A stretch of DNA of 64,000 bases from Limnothrix sp. FACHB-406 (GTDB lineage Bacteria; Cyanobacteriota; Cyanobacteriia; CACIAM-69d): positions 248,001 through 312,000 of the forward strand of contig NZ_JACJSP010000001.1 in NCBI RefSeq assembly GCF_014698235.1, given 5' to 3'. Below the pieces are notes generated by a model. It was given only the letters and a program-made list of their open reading frames with translations, searched no databases and had not been told where the DNA came from. The translations under genes and the position numbers were made by a program. The stretch's first letter is position 1. Every line of letters starts with the position of its first letter. Of this stretch, positions 34,741-43,177 are shown one piece after another.

Positions 34741-36030
34741 ATGGTGAAGCTGAAAATCGTTCAACCCACGATCTTCAAAAGCCGGCCAGTCTCGTCGAGT
34801 GAACTGCCAACCGCAGAAAAACTCTCGGTTGCCCCCCGCGAACTCACGGTACAGGCGGCCGTCTTGGAAGGAAGTCACTATCGGGTGACCCTGATCGAGC
34901 CGATCGGGAATCGCCAAGAGTGGTTCATCTTTAAGGATCATTTGGAAATTGCCGCCGTCCCCACCCTGGTTGTCAAGAGCGAAACCGTTTTTAAAACCCG
35001 TGTGGCCCTGTCTTCGGCCCTGAGCAGCGCGGAGAAGCTGAGCGTGGCCCGGGGTGAATTTCCCCTTGAAAGCTACGAAGAAGCGCCCGATTCCCACCTG
35101 AGCGTGGTGTTGATGCAGCCCCTGCGCGATCGCAAAAATTGGGTCGTGTTTAAGGGGCACATCGAGCTATTGAACGTGCCGCCCTACCCGCCGCCAAAGG
35201 ACGCAACTAATTTTCCGCCCCTGCCCAAGATTCGGGTCAAAGTGCCCACCATCTTTAAGCAGCGCCCCGTCTCTTCCGCAGAACTCAAGGATGATGAAGA
35301 GGTGTCCGTATCGCCGGGCGATTTTCGGATTCGGGCCATCAGTCGATCGGGCAGCCACTATCAGGTGCAGCTCAGTGAGCCGGTGGGCGATCGCCAAACT
35401 TGGTTTGTGTTTGCCGGCCATGTGGACTTAATTGATGCCGATCAATTGCTTTCGGCCAGTCCGGCTCCTAGCCCTGCCCCGGCTCCCGCTCCTAGCCCCG
35501 TGCCCGCCCCGGCTCCAGCCCCCGCCCCAAGACCGGCCCCGGCTCCCGCGCCCGCGCCCGCCCCTCAACCTGCGCCCGCGCCTAGTCCTAGCCCCGCGCC
35601 TTCCCGCGGCCCCGCCATTCGGATCCCTGGCTATGGTGTGGTGGGAACCCGTGATCCAATTGTGCCGAACGGTTCCTTTTTCTGGGGAGAAGCGACTAAG
35701 GACGGCACCAGGCTCCCTGAGTCGGAAGAAATTGCCCGCAACATTGTGCGGATGGCTCAACAGATGCAGCGAATTCGCACCAAATTGGGCGATCGCGCCA
35801 TCACCATCACCAGTTGGTATCGACCGCCAGCGGTGAACCGGGCTGTGGGCGGTGCTTCCAACTCAACCCACATGCGCGGCCATGGGGTGGATTTTGTGGT
35901 CGAGGGTCTTTCGCCCCAAGCGGTGCAGCGGATTCTGGATCCTTGGTGGGAAGGGGGCCTGGGATATGGCTCCACCTTCACCCATGTGGATAACCGGGGG
36001 TATCGGGCCCGGTGGAATTACGGCAATTAA
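34741..36030 (+). CDS. M15-type peptidase with three SH3-like repeats
   Basis: About 429 residues from ATG 34741 (a GTG at 34729 is possible). Three related N-terminal repeats each contain (V/I)FK-R-VSS-EL---E-LSV and end in W(F/V)(I/V)F--H-(E/D): bacterial SH3-like wall-binding modules. A linker of about 55 residues is an Ala-Pro repeat. The C-terminal domain has SWYRPPAVNRAVGGASNSTHMRG-HGVDF and FTHVDNRG, the zinc ligands of peptidase M15A (D-Ala-D-Ala carboxypeptidase-like). A murein-trimming role is likely. No typical signal peptide is seen, which is odd for a wall enzyme. It is convergent with hisC across a bidirectional terminator. Confidence 0.88.
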   Translation: MVKLKIVQPTIFKSRPVSSSELPTAEKLSVAPRELTVQAAVLEGSHYRVTLIEPIGNRQEWFIFKDHLEIAAVPTLVVKSETVFKTRVALSSALSSAEKLSVARGEFPLESYEEAPDSHLSVVLMQPLRDRKNWVVFKGHIELLNVPPYPPPKDATNFPPLPKIRVKVPTIFKQRPVSSAELKDDEEVSVSPGDFRIRAISRSGSHYQVQLSEPVGDRQTWFVFAGHVDLIDADQLLSASPAPSPAPAPAPSPVPAPAPAPAPRPAPAPAPAPAPQPAPAPSPSPAPSRGPAIRIPGYGVVGTRDPIVPNGSFFWGEATKDGTRLPESEEIARNIVRMAQQMQRIRTKLGDRAITITSWYRPPAVNRAVGGASNSTHMRGHGVDFVVEGLSPQAVQRILDPWWEGGLGYGSTFTHVDNRGYRARWNYGN

Positions 36031-36117
36031 TGCCTGAGACAGGTAATCCCATCTAGCGCCTAAGCGGGTGTCTGAGAAGCAACTTGAGAGGCCTGCAAAG
36101 CACGAGTCATCGTGGAG

Positions 36118-36137
36118 CAAGGGGCTTCAGCCCCTTG
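36118..36137. repeat. Palindromic repeat caaggggcttcagccccttg, intergenic copy
   Basis: Identical to the unit at 7069-7088 inside the 5-oxoprolinase gene. A truncated relative (gagggctgaagcccc) lies at about 34585-34599. The dispersed copies fit a REP-like element. Confidence 0.8.
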
Positions 36138-36239
36138 TTTTCGATGATCGATGAGACTCGCAAGGTGGCAGTGATGACTTTTCAGATATCCCCTAAAATT
36201 TCGCGAACTTCGCTGCTAAAATCTGGCTGCTAAAAAACG

Positions 36240-36267
36240 GCTTCCCCCTGATCGATCAGAGGGAAGC
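36240..36267. terminator. Bidirectional terminator between the M15 peptidase gene and hisC
   Basis: gcttccccctgatc pairs with gatcagagggaagc (one mismatch). On the minus strand it is followed by CGTTTTTTA, a strong intrinsic terminator for hisC; on the plus strand by GCTTTTG. Confidence 0.75.
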
Positions 36268-36331
36268 GCTTTTGTTGCAAATTTTTCAGCAAATTTTGGC
36301 AGCACGGTTCAGCAAATTGCAGCCCGATCGC

Positions 36332-37492
36332 CTAGCGGGAGGCAACGGTTTGCGCCAGGGCCACCCGCATTCGATCGACAGTACGTGCATTTTCCGCCGG
36401 GCTGCCCACGGTAATACGCAATCCGCCTCCTGTGTGACGAATCAGGGTTCCCTGCTGCTTAAGCTGCTGAACCAAATGAGCCATGGCTTCATCGGTGTTG
36501 GCGGCTCCCTTCAGGCGAGCATAAAGAAAATTCGCTTGGCTGTCCCACAGTTCCAGTCCTGGCAGGGCCCGTAACTGCTGGAGCAATCGATCGCGCTCCG
36601 TCAAAATTTCTGGGACGATCGCCAACAGGTCTCGGCGGTGGGCCAATGCGGCGAGGGCGGCCGCTTGGGTAAAGCTGGGCAGGTTGTAGGGTAGGCGTAC
36701 CTTTTCCAGAATGGCGGACAACTCGGGATTGGCGATCGCGTAACCCACCCGATGGGCCGCCAATCGAAACGCCTTCGAAAACGTCCGCAAAACCACCCAG
36801 TTGGGCCGCGCTTGCAGTTCGCCCACCACGGTGCGACGGCTGAATTCAAAATAGGCTTCGTCAATCACCACCAAAATATTGGGTGGCAGTCCCCGCAACC
36901 AGTTGAGTTCCGCCGTCGTCAGAGCGTTGGCGGTGGGGGAGTTGGGATGCACCATCCACACCACCCGCACGGGCGAGGGGGTCAGTTGCGCTTGGGCAAT
37001 GACCTGACGCGCGGCATCCAGATCAATTTCAAAGGTTTTGGGCGATCGGCCCACTCGTTCCACCGGAATTCCCAGGGTTTGGGCCAAAATCCCATACATG
37101 CCAAAGGTGGGCTGGGCCACCAACACGCGACCACGACCGCCCACACAGGTGGCAATCAAGATCGATCGAATTAATTCATCCGAGCCATTCCCCACGGAAA
37201 TTTGCCCAGGGGCGATCGCCTCCGCCGTGCCGTTGGCAATGGCCGAGCAGGCTTCATTCACGTATTGGGCGATCGCCCGCTTCAGATCCGTATGATCGCC
37301 TCCCGGGTAACGGTTAGTTTCAATCAGGTTCTGATAGGTTAAGCAGAGTTTTTCTTTCAGCGCTTCCGGCAACTGATAGGGACATTCATTGGTGTCCAGA
37401 CGATCAATCTCAACGCCCGTGGGTAACTCTCCCCCCGGGTGAGCCTGATAGGCGACAAACTCAACCAAATCTGGACGCAAAAACTCCAACAT
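36332..37492 (-). CDS. hisC: Histidinol-phosphate aminotransferase
   Basis: A 386-residue fold-type I PLP enzyme. It begins with FLRPDLVEFVAYQAHPGG and RLDTNECPYQLPE, the HisC N-terminal pattern. It has VSVGNGSDELIRSI, HPNSPTANAL, VVIDEAYFEF and the PLP lysine in RTFSKAFRLAAHRVGYAI. The enzyme transfers the amino group of glutamate to imidazole-acetol phosphate in histidine synthesis; some homologues also serve tyrosine or phenylalanine transamination. The ATG at 37492 is suitable. It is a single gene, not in a his operon, as is normal in cyanobacteria, and ends at the strong hairpin at 36240-36267. Confidence 0.93.
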   Translation of the reverse strand: MLEFLRPDLVEFVAYQAHPGGELPTGVEIDRLDTNECPYQLPEALKEKLCLTYQNLIETNRYPGGDHTDLKRAIAQYVNEACSAIANGTAEAIAPGQISVGNGSDELIRSILIATCVGGRGRVLVAQPTFGMYGILAQTLGIPVERVGRSPKTFEIDLDAARQVIAQAQLTPSPVRVVWMVHPNSPTANALTTAELNWLRGLPPNILVVIDEAYFEFSRRTVVGELQARPNWVVLRTFSKAFRLAAHRVGYAIANPELSAILEKVRLPYNLPSFTQAAALAALAHRRDLLAIVPEILTERDRLLQQLRALPGLELWDSQANFLYARLKGAANTDEAMAHLVQQLKQQGTLIRHTGGGLRITVGSPAENARTVDRMRVALAQTVASR

Positions 37493-38237
37493 GGTGCGGG
37501 CTACAAATGGCTGTTAGGGAGGTTGACCGGCCTTCCGTCTTCAAACAACGGAATGGGCTGCACAAAAAATCTGAAACAAACCCCAAAAATTCAATTTCAA
37601 CTGCAATTAGATGGGCAACACCGATATTGATCTGCTGTTGATCTGTTATTGATCTGTAGTTAGTCTGTGATTTGGCTAGGATCCCCCCCTTGAATCGCGA
37701 ACTGAATCACAGGTAGAACACAAACTTAATCTAGTTCAAGCAAGCCAGTCTAATCAAGCTAGTTTCATTGGGCTAATTTAGTCGGGCTAATTCGCTCAGG
37801 CTCATTCAATCCGACTAATTCAACCGGGCTGATGCAATGCATTGGATAAGTTGATTAGTTGGGGCTTCCATAGCACCGGGTTGAAAAGCCACCAGTTAAC
37901 GCAAAAATGATCAGCATTGAAACAAGAATTGATTGGCGATTTAACCTAAAGATGGCTTGAAGATGGCTTGACCTGAAGGTGGCTGGATGGAGCTGAAGGT
38001 TCTTCAAAAATGATCTAGTCCCAAAACCACGGCGGCCAACATTTTCTCAAGATTTTTGAGGATGCATTTGGATGATCGCCCTCATCATACCGAGATTCTC
38101 CTTGCAAAAACACTGGACTCCAGAAAACGCAATCGAAAACCGGTTGGGGCCTCCGCTCTGCCCGACCTTGGGGAGCGATCGTCGCTGGCCTCGGAGGCGA
38201 TCGCTCCAGCAGCACATTCAGCGGCCCCATCGGCTCC
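37493..38237. other. Long intergenic region with degenerate repeats
   Basis: No convincing gene. From about 37735 to 37850 there is a degenerate array of the motif GGGCTAATT-(N)-TC with units of about 17-22 bases. Near 37630-37670 the motif TTGATCTGT recurs. The repeats are too irregular for CRISPR. Before purT the sequence becomes HIP1-rich. Confidence 0.5.
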
Positions 38238-39431
38238 CTATAGCCCCGTCAGGTTGACCTGAACCGATCGCGCCACTCGATTGGCCTTGGCCCGGGCCTG
38301 GTCGATCGAGTCAGCCCGCGCCAGGGCCACCCCCATCCGCCGATATTGACGGGTGCTGGGTTTGCCAAACAACCGCACATCCGTGCCCGGCTCCATCAGG
38401 GCTTCCGCCAACCCGTCATAGACCACCGACTCTGCGGGATCCGACTGGCGATTGGCCAAAATGGCAGCACTCGCAGCCGGTTCGTAAACCGTAATTTCTG
38501 GGATGGGCAACCCCAGAATGGCCCGCAGGTGCAACTCAAACTCATTCAGGTTTTGGGAGATGAGAGTGACCATGCCCGTGTCGTGGGGGCGGGGCGACAG
38601 CTCAGAGAAAATGGCAGCGTCAGGCGTGATGAAAAATTCCACCCCAAAAATGCCCGCGCCGCCCAGGGCCTCCGTCACCCGTTGGGCGATCGATTGGGCC
38701 TGTTTCAACAGCTCCGGAGCGATCGGGGCCGGTTGCCAGGATTCTTGATAGTCACCGCGTTCTTGACGATGGCCGATCGGGGGGCAAAACAACGTTGGCC
38801 CCGCCCACTGCCGAATCGTCAGCAGCGTGATCTCCAGCTCAAAGTGAATAAATTCCTCAACAATCACCTTGGACTGGTCACCGCGCCCCTGTTCGGTGGC
38901 GTATTGCCAAGCGGTGGTTAGCTCCTCGGGCGATCGCACCACGGATTGGCCCTTGCCCGACGAAGACATCACCGGCTTCACCACATTCGGAAAGCCAATC
39001 TCCGCCGCCACGGCCTGCAATTCCGCCAAGGTGGCCGCATAGCCATAGCGAGCCGTGCGCACCCCCAACTCGCCCGCCGCCAAGTCCCGGATTCGATCGC
39101 GGTTCATGGTGTAGTGGGTGGCGGCGGCCGTCGGAATGACGGTGATTCCGCGTGCTTCAAATTCCGCGAGCTTTTCGGTGCGAATTGCTTCAATTTCCGG
39201 AACGATGAAATCTGGGCGATGCTTCGTCACGATCGACTCCAGCGCATCCCCATCCAACATTGAGATGACCTCTGCCTCGTCGGCCACCTGCATCGCGGGC
39301 GCATTGGCATAGCGATCGACCGCAATCACCTGGTTGCCCAGACGCTTGGCCGCGATCGCAAACTCTTTGCCTAACTCGCCGGAGCCAAGCAGCAAAAAGG
39401 TTTTAGGCAAAGTAGAACCGGTGACGGACAT
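38238..39431 (-). CDS. purT: Formate-dependent GAR transformylase
   Basis: A 397-residue ATP-grasp enzyme. N-terminal [39 protein letters not shown] is diagnostic of Pur[14 protein letters not shown] is the ATP-grasp loop, and [25 protein letters not shown] holds the metal ligands. It makes formyl-GAR from GAR, formate and ATP in purine synthesis, an alternative to folate-dependent PurN. Full length, start at ATG 39431. It is monocistronic as far as can be seen, between a repeat-bearing spacer and a spacer before prmC. Confidence 0.95.
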   Translation of the reverse strand: MSVTGSTLPKTFLLLGSGELGKEFAIAAKRLGNQVIAVDRYANAPAMQVADEAEVISMLDGDALESIVTKHRPDFIVPEIEAIRTEKLAEFEARGITVIPTAAATHYTMNRDRIRDLAAGELGVRTARYGYAATLAELQAVAAEIGFPNVVKPVMSSSGKGQSVVRSPEELTTAWQYATEQGRGDQSKVIVEEFIHFELEITLLTIRQWAGPTLFCPPIGHRQERGDYQESWQPAPIAPELLKQAQSIAQRVTEALGGAGIFGVEFFITPDAAIFSELSPRPHDTGMVTLISQNLNEFELHLRAILGLPIPEITVYEPAASAAILANRQSDPAESVVYDGLAEALMEPGTDVRLFGKPSTRQYRRMGVALARADSIDQARAKANRVARSVQVNLTGL

Positions 39432-39698
39432 GAACTTTCAACACACCATAGCTGAACGATCATCAACGCCGCAGCCCCAGACCAGAGGCCACGTTTTCCT
39501 TGAACATTTTTGCCTGAACGCTTTCCTGGATGCAGTCAACGCCACTGAACTGGATTCGGCTCTTTCTGGAGGCGGCACTGATTCCAGCGCAACCACCCGA
39601 TCAAGCACCCATCCCAGTCCCGATCGCCATCCCGATCGCCCCTTAGAAATCGCTCAGGCAACCCAGGGCAAAAGCCCGTTCAGATAACCTTCCTATTA

Positions 39699-40607
39699 TC
39701 ACGCGGTGGGGGCGATTTCCACAGAGAGCGGGCGACGCAGCGGTTGGTATCTAGCCGAAACAAATCGATCAATCCCCGCCAAATCCCGATGGGCCGTAAT
39801 CTCCTGATAAGACCCCTTGGCCCACAACAGTTCCATCACCGTCGGAGCCTGCCCAGCCATCACCTCCACCAACCAAACGCCACCCGGTCGGAGATAGGCC
39901 GGAGCTGTCTTCACCAAATGACGCAAGCAATCGAGGCCATCGGATCCCCCATCGAGCGCCCCATGGGGTTCATGGTCAGCAACTTCCGGCTGCAATGCAG
40001 GCACTTCCGCACTCGGGATATAGGGCGGATTGGAAACCATCCCCGCCAGGTGGCCCGCCAGATCCGTCAGGGGTTCAAACCAGTTCCCCAACGCAAGGTG
40101 AATTCGGTGATCCAGCCCTGTGTGCATGGCGTTGAGATGGGCAATTTCCAGCGCCGCTGTCGATCGATCCACCGCCCAAATTGTTGCCTCCGGCATGGCT
40201 TCCGCCAGCGCCAGGGCGATCGCCCCGCTCCCCGTCCCCAAATCCGCCCAAACACCCCGCCGCAAGAGGGCATTCGTCGCCGTCAGCTCCCAAGCCAAGT
40301 CCACAATTAACTCCGTCTCGGGCCGAGGAATCAGCACCCCGGGAGACACCTGCAGCCGAAAATTGCGCCAGCCCACCACCCCAGCCAGGTACTGCACCGG
40401 TACGCGATCGATCAATCGCCGCTGCCACAGTTGATCCAAGCGTTCTAGGTCGATTCCCGAAGGCAAATCGCCCACCTGGAGCCGCAGCCGCAGCCGATCG
40501 ACCCCGGCCCATTCAACCAAGAGCCAATCCAGTTCCCCAATGGGCACTTGCTGCTCCGATGCTTGGCGGCGCGCTTGCGCATACCAAGTCCAAAAATCCG
40601 CTGTCAT
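39699..40607 (-). CDS. prmC: Release-factor glutamine methyltransferase
   Basis: A 302-residue SAM-dependent methyltransferase. The N-terminal helical RF-binding domain is followed by [14 protein letters not shown], the SAM loop [18 protein letters not shown] and the catalytic NPPY in [13 protein letters not shown], all hallmarks of PrmC/HemK. It methylates the GGQ glutamine of RF1 and RF2. Length is normal. It lies downstream of ileS on the same strand; between them the restriction-modification pair and a copied fragment of ileS have been inserted. Confidence 0.95.
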   Translation of the reverse strand: MTADFWTWYAQARRQASEQQVPIGELDWLLVEWAGVDRLRLRLQVGDLPSGIDLERLDQLWQRRLIDRVPVQYLAGVVGWRNFRLQVSPGVLIPRPETELIVDLAWELTATNALLRRGVWADLGTGSGAIALALAEAMPEATIWAVDRSTAALEIAHLNAMHTGLDHRIHLALGNWFEPLTDLAGHLAGMVSNPPYIPSAEVPALQPEVADHEPHGALDGGSDGLDCLRHLVKTAPAYLRPGGVWLVEVMAGQAPTVMELLWAKGSYQEITAHRDLAGIDRFVSARYQPLRRPLSVEIAPTA

Positions 40608-40805
40608 GGATCACACCGCTCCGCAATTGCCACAAAGCCCCGAGTGAACAGTGCCCCGCTGCGATCGCTTTGTACCGCTTCATGGCCCTTCTCGCAATGA
40701 CCGGGCCACAAATTGTGCCCATGGAACCCGCCCAAAAATCAACGGCAACCATTGGCCCGAGCACCCACTCAGGCGATCGGCAATCCATTTCAGGAATGAT
40801 TTCGG

Positions 40806-40847
40806 CTAAAACACGCCCGCCAAGGCCAAAACGCAGCGATCGCACGC
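40806..40847 (-). pseudogene. Copied fragment of the ileS 3' end
   Basis: Read on the minus strand this gives [16 protein letters not shown] against CDRCVSALAGTF-stop at the true ileS end (43178-43219). 37 of 42 bases match, and the central 33 differ at one position only. It sits next to prmC, with the restriction-modification genes between it and ileS. Confidence 0.75.
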
Positions 40848-40948
40848 CAGCACAGAACACCTCAGGCGCGGTTGTTAATTCTGAACTGCAACACTCTCCC
40901 CAGATCTTGAGCCTCAGATCTTTTGATTTTTGCAAGGAATTTCATATC

Positions 40949-42295
40949 ATGGCAAAGTCAGAGATCTTGCAAGGGCAATGCCCAATCCTTAGTCATTATC
41001 AGTGGGTGCTGTTAGCCCAAATTCCTTACCGTCACCATCAATTAATAGCTGTTAATAGCTTTCATATGATTCAAGCCTTAAGTTTTTTTTCAGGGTGTAT
41101 GGGCCTTGATTTAGGTCTCGAAAAAGCGGGTATTGAAGTGTTACTCGCATCAGAAATTGATCCAGCCGCTCGACAAACTATTCAACTGAACCGTCCCTAC
41201 CTACCCCTATTAGGCGACGTGAGAGATTACACAGCCCCCGAAATTCGATCCCTAGCCAAGCTAAAAGCTAATCAGGATCTTGATTTAGTTGTGGGTGGGC
41301 CACCTTGCCAAGCTTTTAGCAGTGCTGGTAAACGTCAAAGCTTTAATGATGATCGTGGCAATGTTTTTCTATTGTTTATTGATTTGGTAATTGAATTAAA
41401 TCCTCGTTTTTTTGTCCTAGAAAACGTCCGAGGATTGCTATCAGCAACTCTCCAGCACCGCCCCATGCACCTGCGCGGCAAACAAGCACCACCCCTGAAT
41501 CCAGAGGAAAAACGAGGTAGTGCCCTATTGCACATCATTCAAAAAATTAAATCTGCTGGCTATAGTGTTTCATTCAATTTATACAATGCTGCTAATTTTG
41601 GCTCTCCTCAACAACGAGAACGGGTGGTGATTGCTTGCAGTCGCGATGGGCAGAAATTGCCCTATTTAACACCAACCCATTCTGAAACAGGGCTGTATAA
41701 TTTGCCGCGATGGCGCACGCTACAGGATGCCTTAGCGGGCTTACCCACCGAAGGTCATGAATTTGTGAAATTCCCTGAAAAGCGCTTGAAATATTATCGC
41801 CTGTTAAAAGCCGGACAATATTGGCGAGATTTACCACCAGAATTACACGCGGAAGCCCTTGGCGGTTCCTATCAAGCAGTGGGCGGAAAAACGGGTTTTT
41901 ATCGCCGTTTAGCCTGGGATAAACCATCGCCCACGATCGTGACTCATCCAGCAATGCCGGCTACCGATTTAGCACATCCTGAGGAAGATCGTCCCTTAAG
42001 TGTTCAAGAATATAAACGCTTACAGGAATTTCCAGATGATTGGAAAATTGCCGGTGGATTGCTCGATCTCTATCGCCAAATTGGTAATGCAGTGCCCTGT
42101 TCGCTAGGGAAGGCGATCGGCCAAATGTTACTGGACTATCTCAATGGTCAAACAGAAACCAAATATCCTGACTTTCCCTATTCTCGTTACTCTAAAACTG
42201 ATGACGTGAGCTGGTGGGCCGACGTTGTTGGCAACTCAGAACAGCCTGAACATGGTCATGACAAATCACAGCAGCTTTGCTTAGATATCTTTTGA
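40949..42295 (+). CDS. DNA (cytosine-5) methyltransferase of a type II system
   Basis: A 448-residue C5 methyltransferase from ATG 40949, which has AAGGA about 10 bases upstream; an inner ATG at 41066 is possible. Motifs are in canonical order: [36 protein letters not shown] with catalytic Cys120, [44 protein letters not shown] and QIGNAVP. It methylates cytosine in a site that cannot be read from sequence. Its stop is one base from the stop of the convergent gene at 42297, the presumed cognate endonuclease. The open frame further upstream (to 40181) is not coding. Flanked by copies of the ileS 3' end. Confidence 0.92.
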   Translation: MAKSEILQGQCPILSHYQWVLLAQIPYRHHQLIAVNSFHMIQALSFFSGCMGLDLGLEKAGIEVLLASEIDPAARQTIQLNRPYLPLLGDVRDYTAPEIRSLAKLKANQDLDLVVGGPPCQAFSSAGKRQSFNDDRGNVFLLFIDLVIELNPRFFVLENVRGLLSATLQHRPMHLRGKQAPPLNPEEKRGSALLHIIQKIKSAGYSVSFNLYNAANFGSPQQRERVVIACSRDGQKLPYLTPTHSETGLYNLPRWRTLQDALAGLPTEGHEFVKFPEKRLKYYRLLKAGQYWRDLPPELHAEALGGSYQAVGGKTGFYRRLAWDKPSPTIVTHPAMPATDLAHPEEDRPLSVQEYKRLQEFPDDWKIAGGLLDLYRQIGNAVPCSLGKAIGQMLLDYLNGQTETKYPDFPYSRYSKTDDVSWWADVVGNSEQPEHGHDKSQQLCLDIF

Positions 42296-42296
42296 T

Positions 42297-43088
42297 CTAT
42301 TGCTCACTTTGAAAAGCGAGATAAGCCGCTTCAATATTCAAAATCATGGTTTTTACGCTGTCTTCAACTAGACCATACTCAATCCCAATCTTTGACCAAA
42401 ACTCCTGACCGCAAGCCCGAGGAATTGTGGGACTAGAAAAGTTCCAAGTCCCTAAACAGAATGCAGCAGCAAATAAGGAAAATTCATGAATAGCTAACTC
42501 TTCCTGAGATCTGGGCTTTTGGCTACCGGTTAATGTGCCAGGTGTCGTTTTGAGTTGCGTGAAGATCGGGTTGGTGTGGCCCACCTCAAAAATAATGATG
42601 TCTATTCCTGTAATTTTGATCCCAAAGTCTTTTTCTGGGCTGATGGCATAAGGACTGATTTTAGCCAAATCTTCCCATAGTTGACCCATTTTGGTGCTTA
42701 AACTGCGAGAAATTGCATTACTAGCAGTAAAGAGTGTTGCACCACAGAGTTCATAGAGATTTTTGGGATTTTCAGCAGCTTGGCGAGGCGATCGCACTAG
42801 GGACGGAATCGAGTCGATAAATTGCTGGGCAAATGCATGACATTTTTGGGTGATCGCCTCTGATTGGTTTTGGCGATCGAGTACAGAGTTGTCTTGCTGA
42901 TCGGCTGTAATTTGTTCACGGCAATAGTCCAGCAATAGCGGCTTGATGGCAGTTGCTCGCTGATAGGCAGTTTGCAAACTCGGTTTGATTTGTGGAGGAA
43001 CTGTTATTGACTTGGCATAGGTATCAATCAACGTTGCCCGATCGCCCAAGGAGAGTGATCGCAAGTCATCTATTTTCAAATCATTCAT
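42297..43088 (-). CDS. Probable type II restriction endonuclease
   Basis: A 263-residue protein, convergent with the C5 methyltransferase and one base from it. I do not recognise the exact family. The segment GIKITGIDIIIFEVGHTNPI-FTQLKTT (about 155-180) fits a PD-(D/E)xK nuclease core with Asp in a strand and the variant Q-x-K in the next strand. The surrounding protein is mainly helical, with a long N-terminal helical domain. A nuclease paired with the methyltransferase is the simplest reading from position. No controller gene is present. A methyltransferase accessory is the alternative. Confidence 0.7.
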   Translation of the reverse strand: MNDLKIDDLRSLSLGDRATLIDTYAKSITVPPQIKPSLQTAYQRATAIKPLLLDYCREQITADQQDNSVLDRQNQSEAITQKCHAFAQQFIDSIPSLVRSPRQAAENPKNLYELCGATLFTASNAISRSLSTKMGQLWEDLAKISPYAISPEKDFGIKITGIDIIIFEVGHTNPIFTQLKTTPGTLTGSQKPRSQEELAIHEFSLFAAAFCLGTWNFSSPTIPRACGQEFWSKIGIEYGLVEDSVKTMILNIEAAYLAFQSEQ

Positions 43089-43142
43089 AAAGTCTGGCCG
43101 AGATGATTAGCAGAGCAGAATCATTCAGCATGTTCCAGGTAG

Positions 43143-43162
43143 GGGCGCACCGATGTGCGCCC
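43143..43162. repeat. Palindrome gggcgcac-cgat-gtgcgccc
   Basis: Eight-base perfect arms with a 4-base loop, close to the palindrome at 12001-12020. It sits between the restriction gene and the ileS stop and may also terminate transcripts. Confidence 0.6.
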
Positions 43163-43177
43163 GCAATTTCGCCAGTT

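Noticed and set aside
37735-37850. Irregular GGGCTAATT repeats considered as a CRISPR array
   Set aside because: Units are short, variable in length and sequence, without constant repeats or unique spacers; no cas genes are present.
40620-40700. GTCATTGCGAG-like sequence between prmC and the ileS fragment as a defined dispersed repeat
   Set aside because: It resembles widespread REP-type sequences, but only one copy is visible here, so its limits cannot be defined.
40181-40948. Upstream extension of the cytosine methyltransferase frame
   Set aside because: It runs antisense to prmC and through the ileS fragment; a good ribosome site supports the ATG at 40949.
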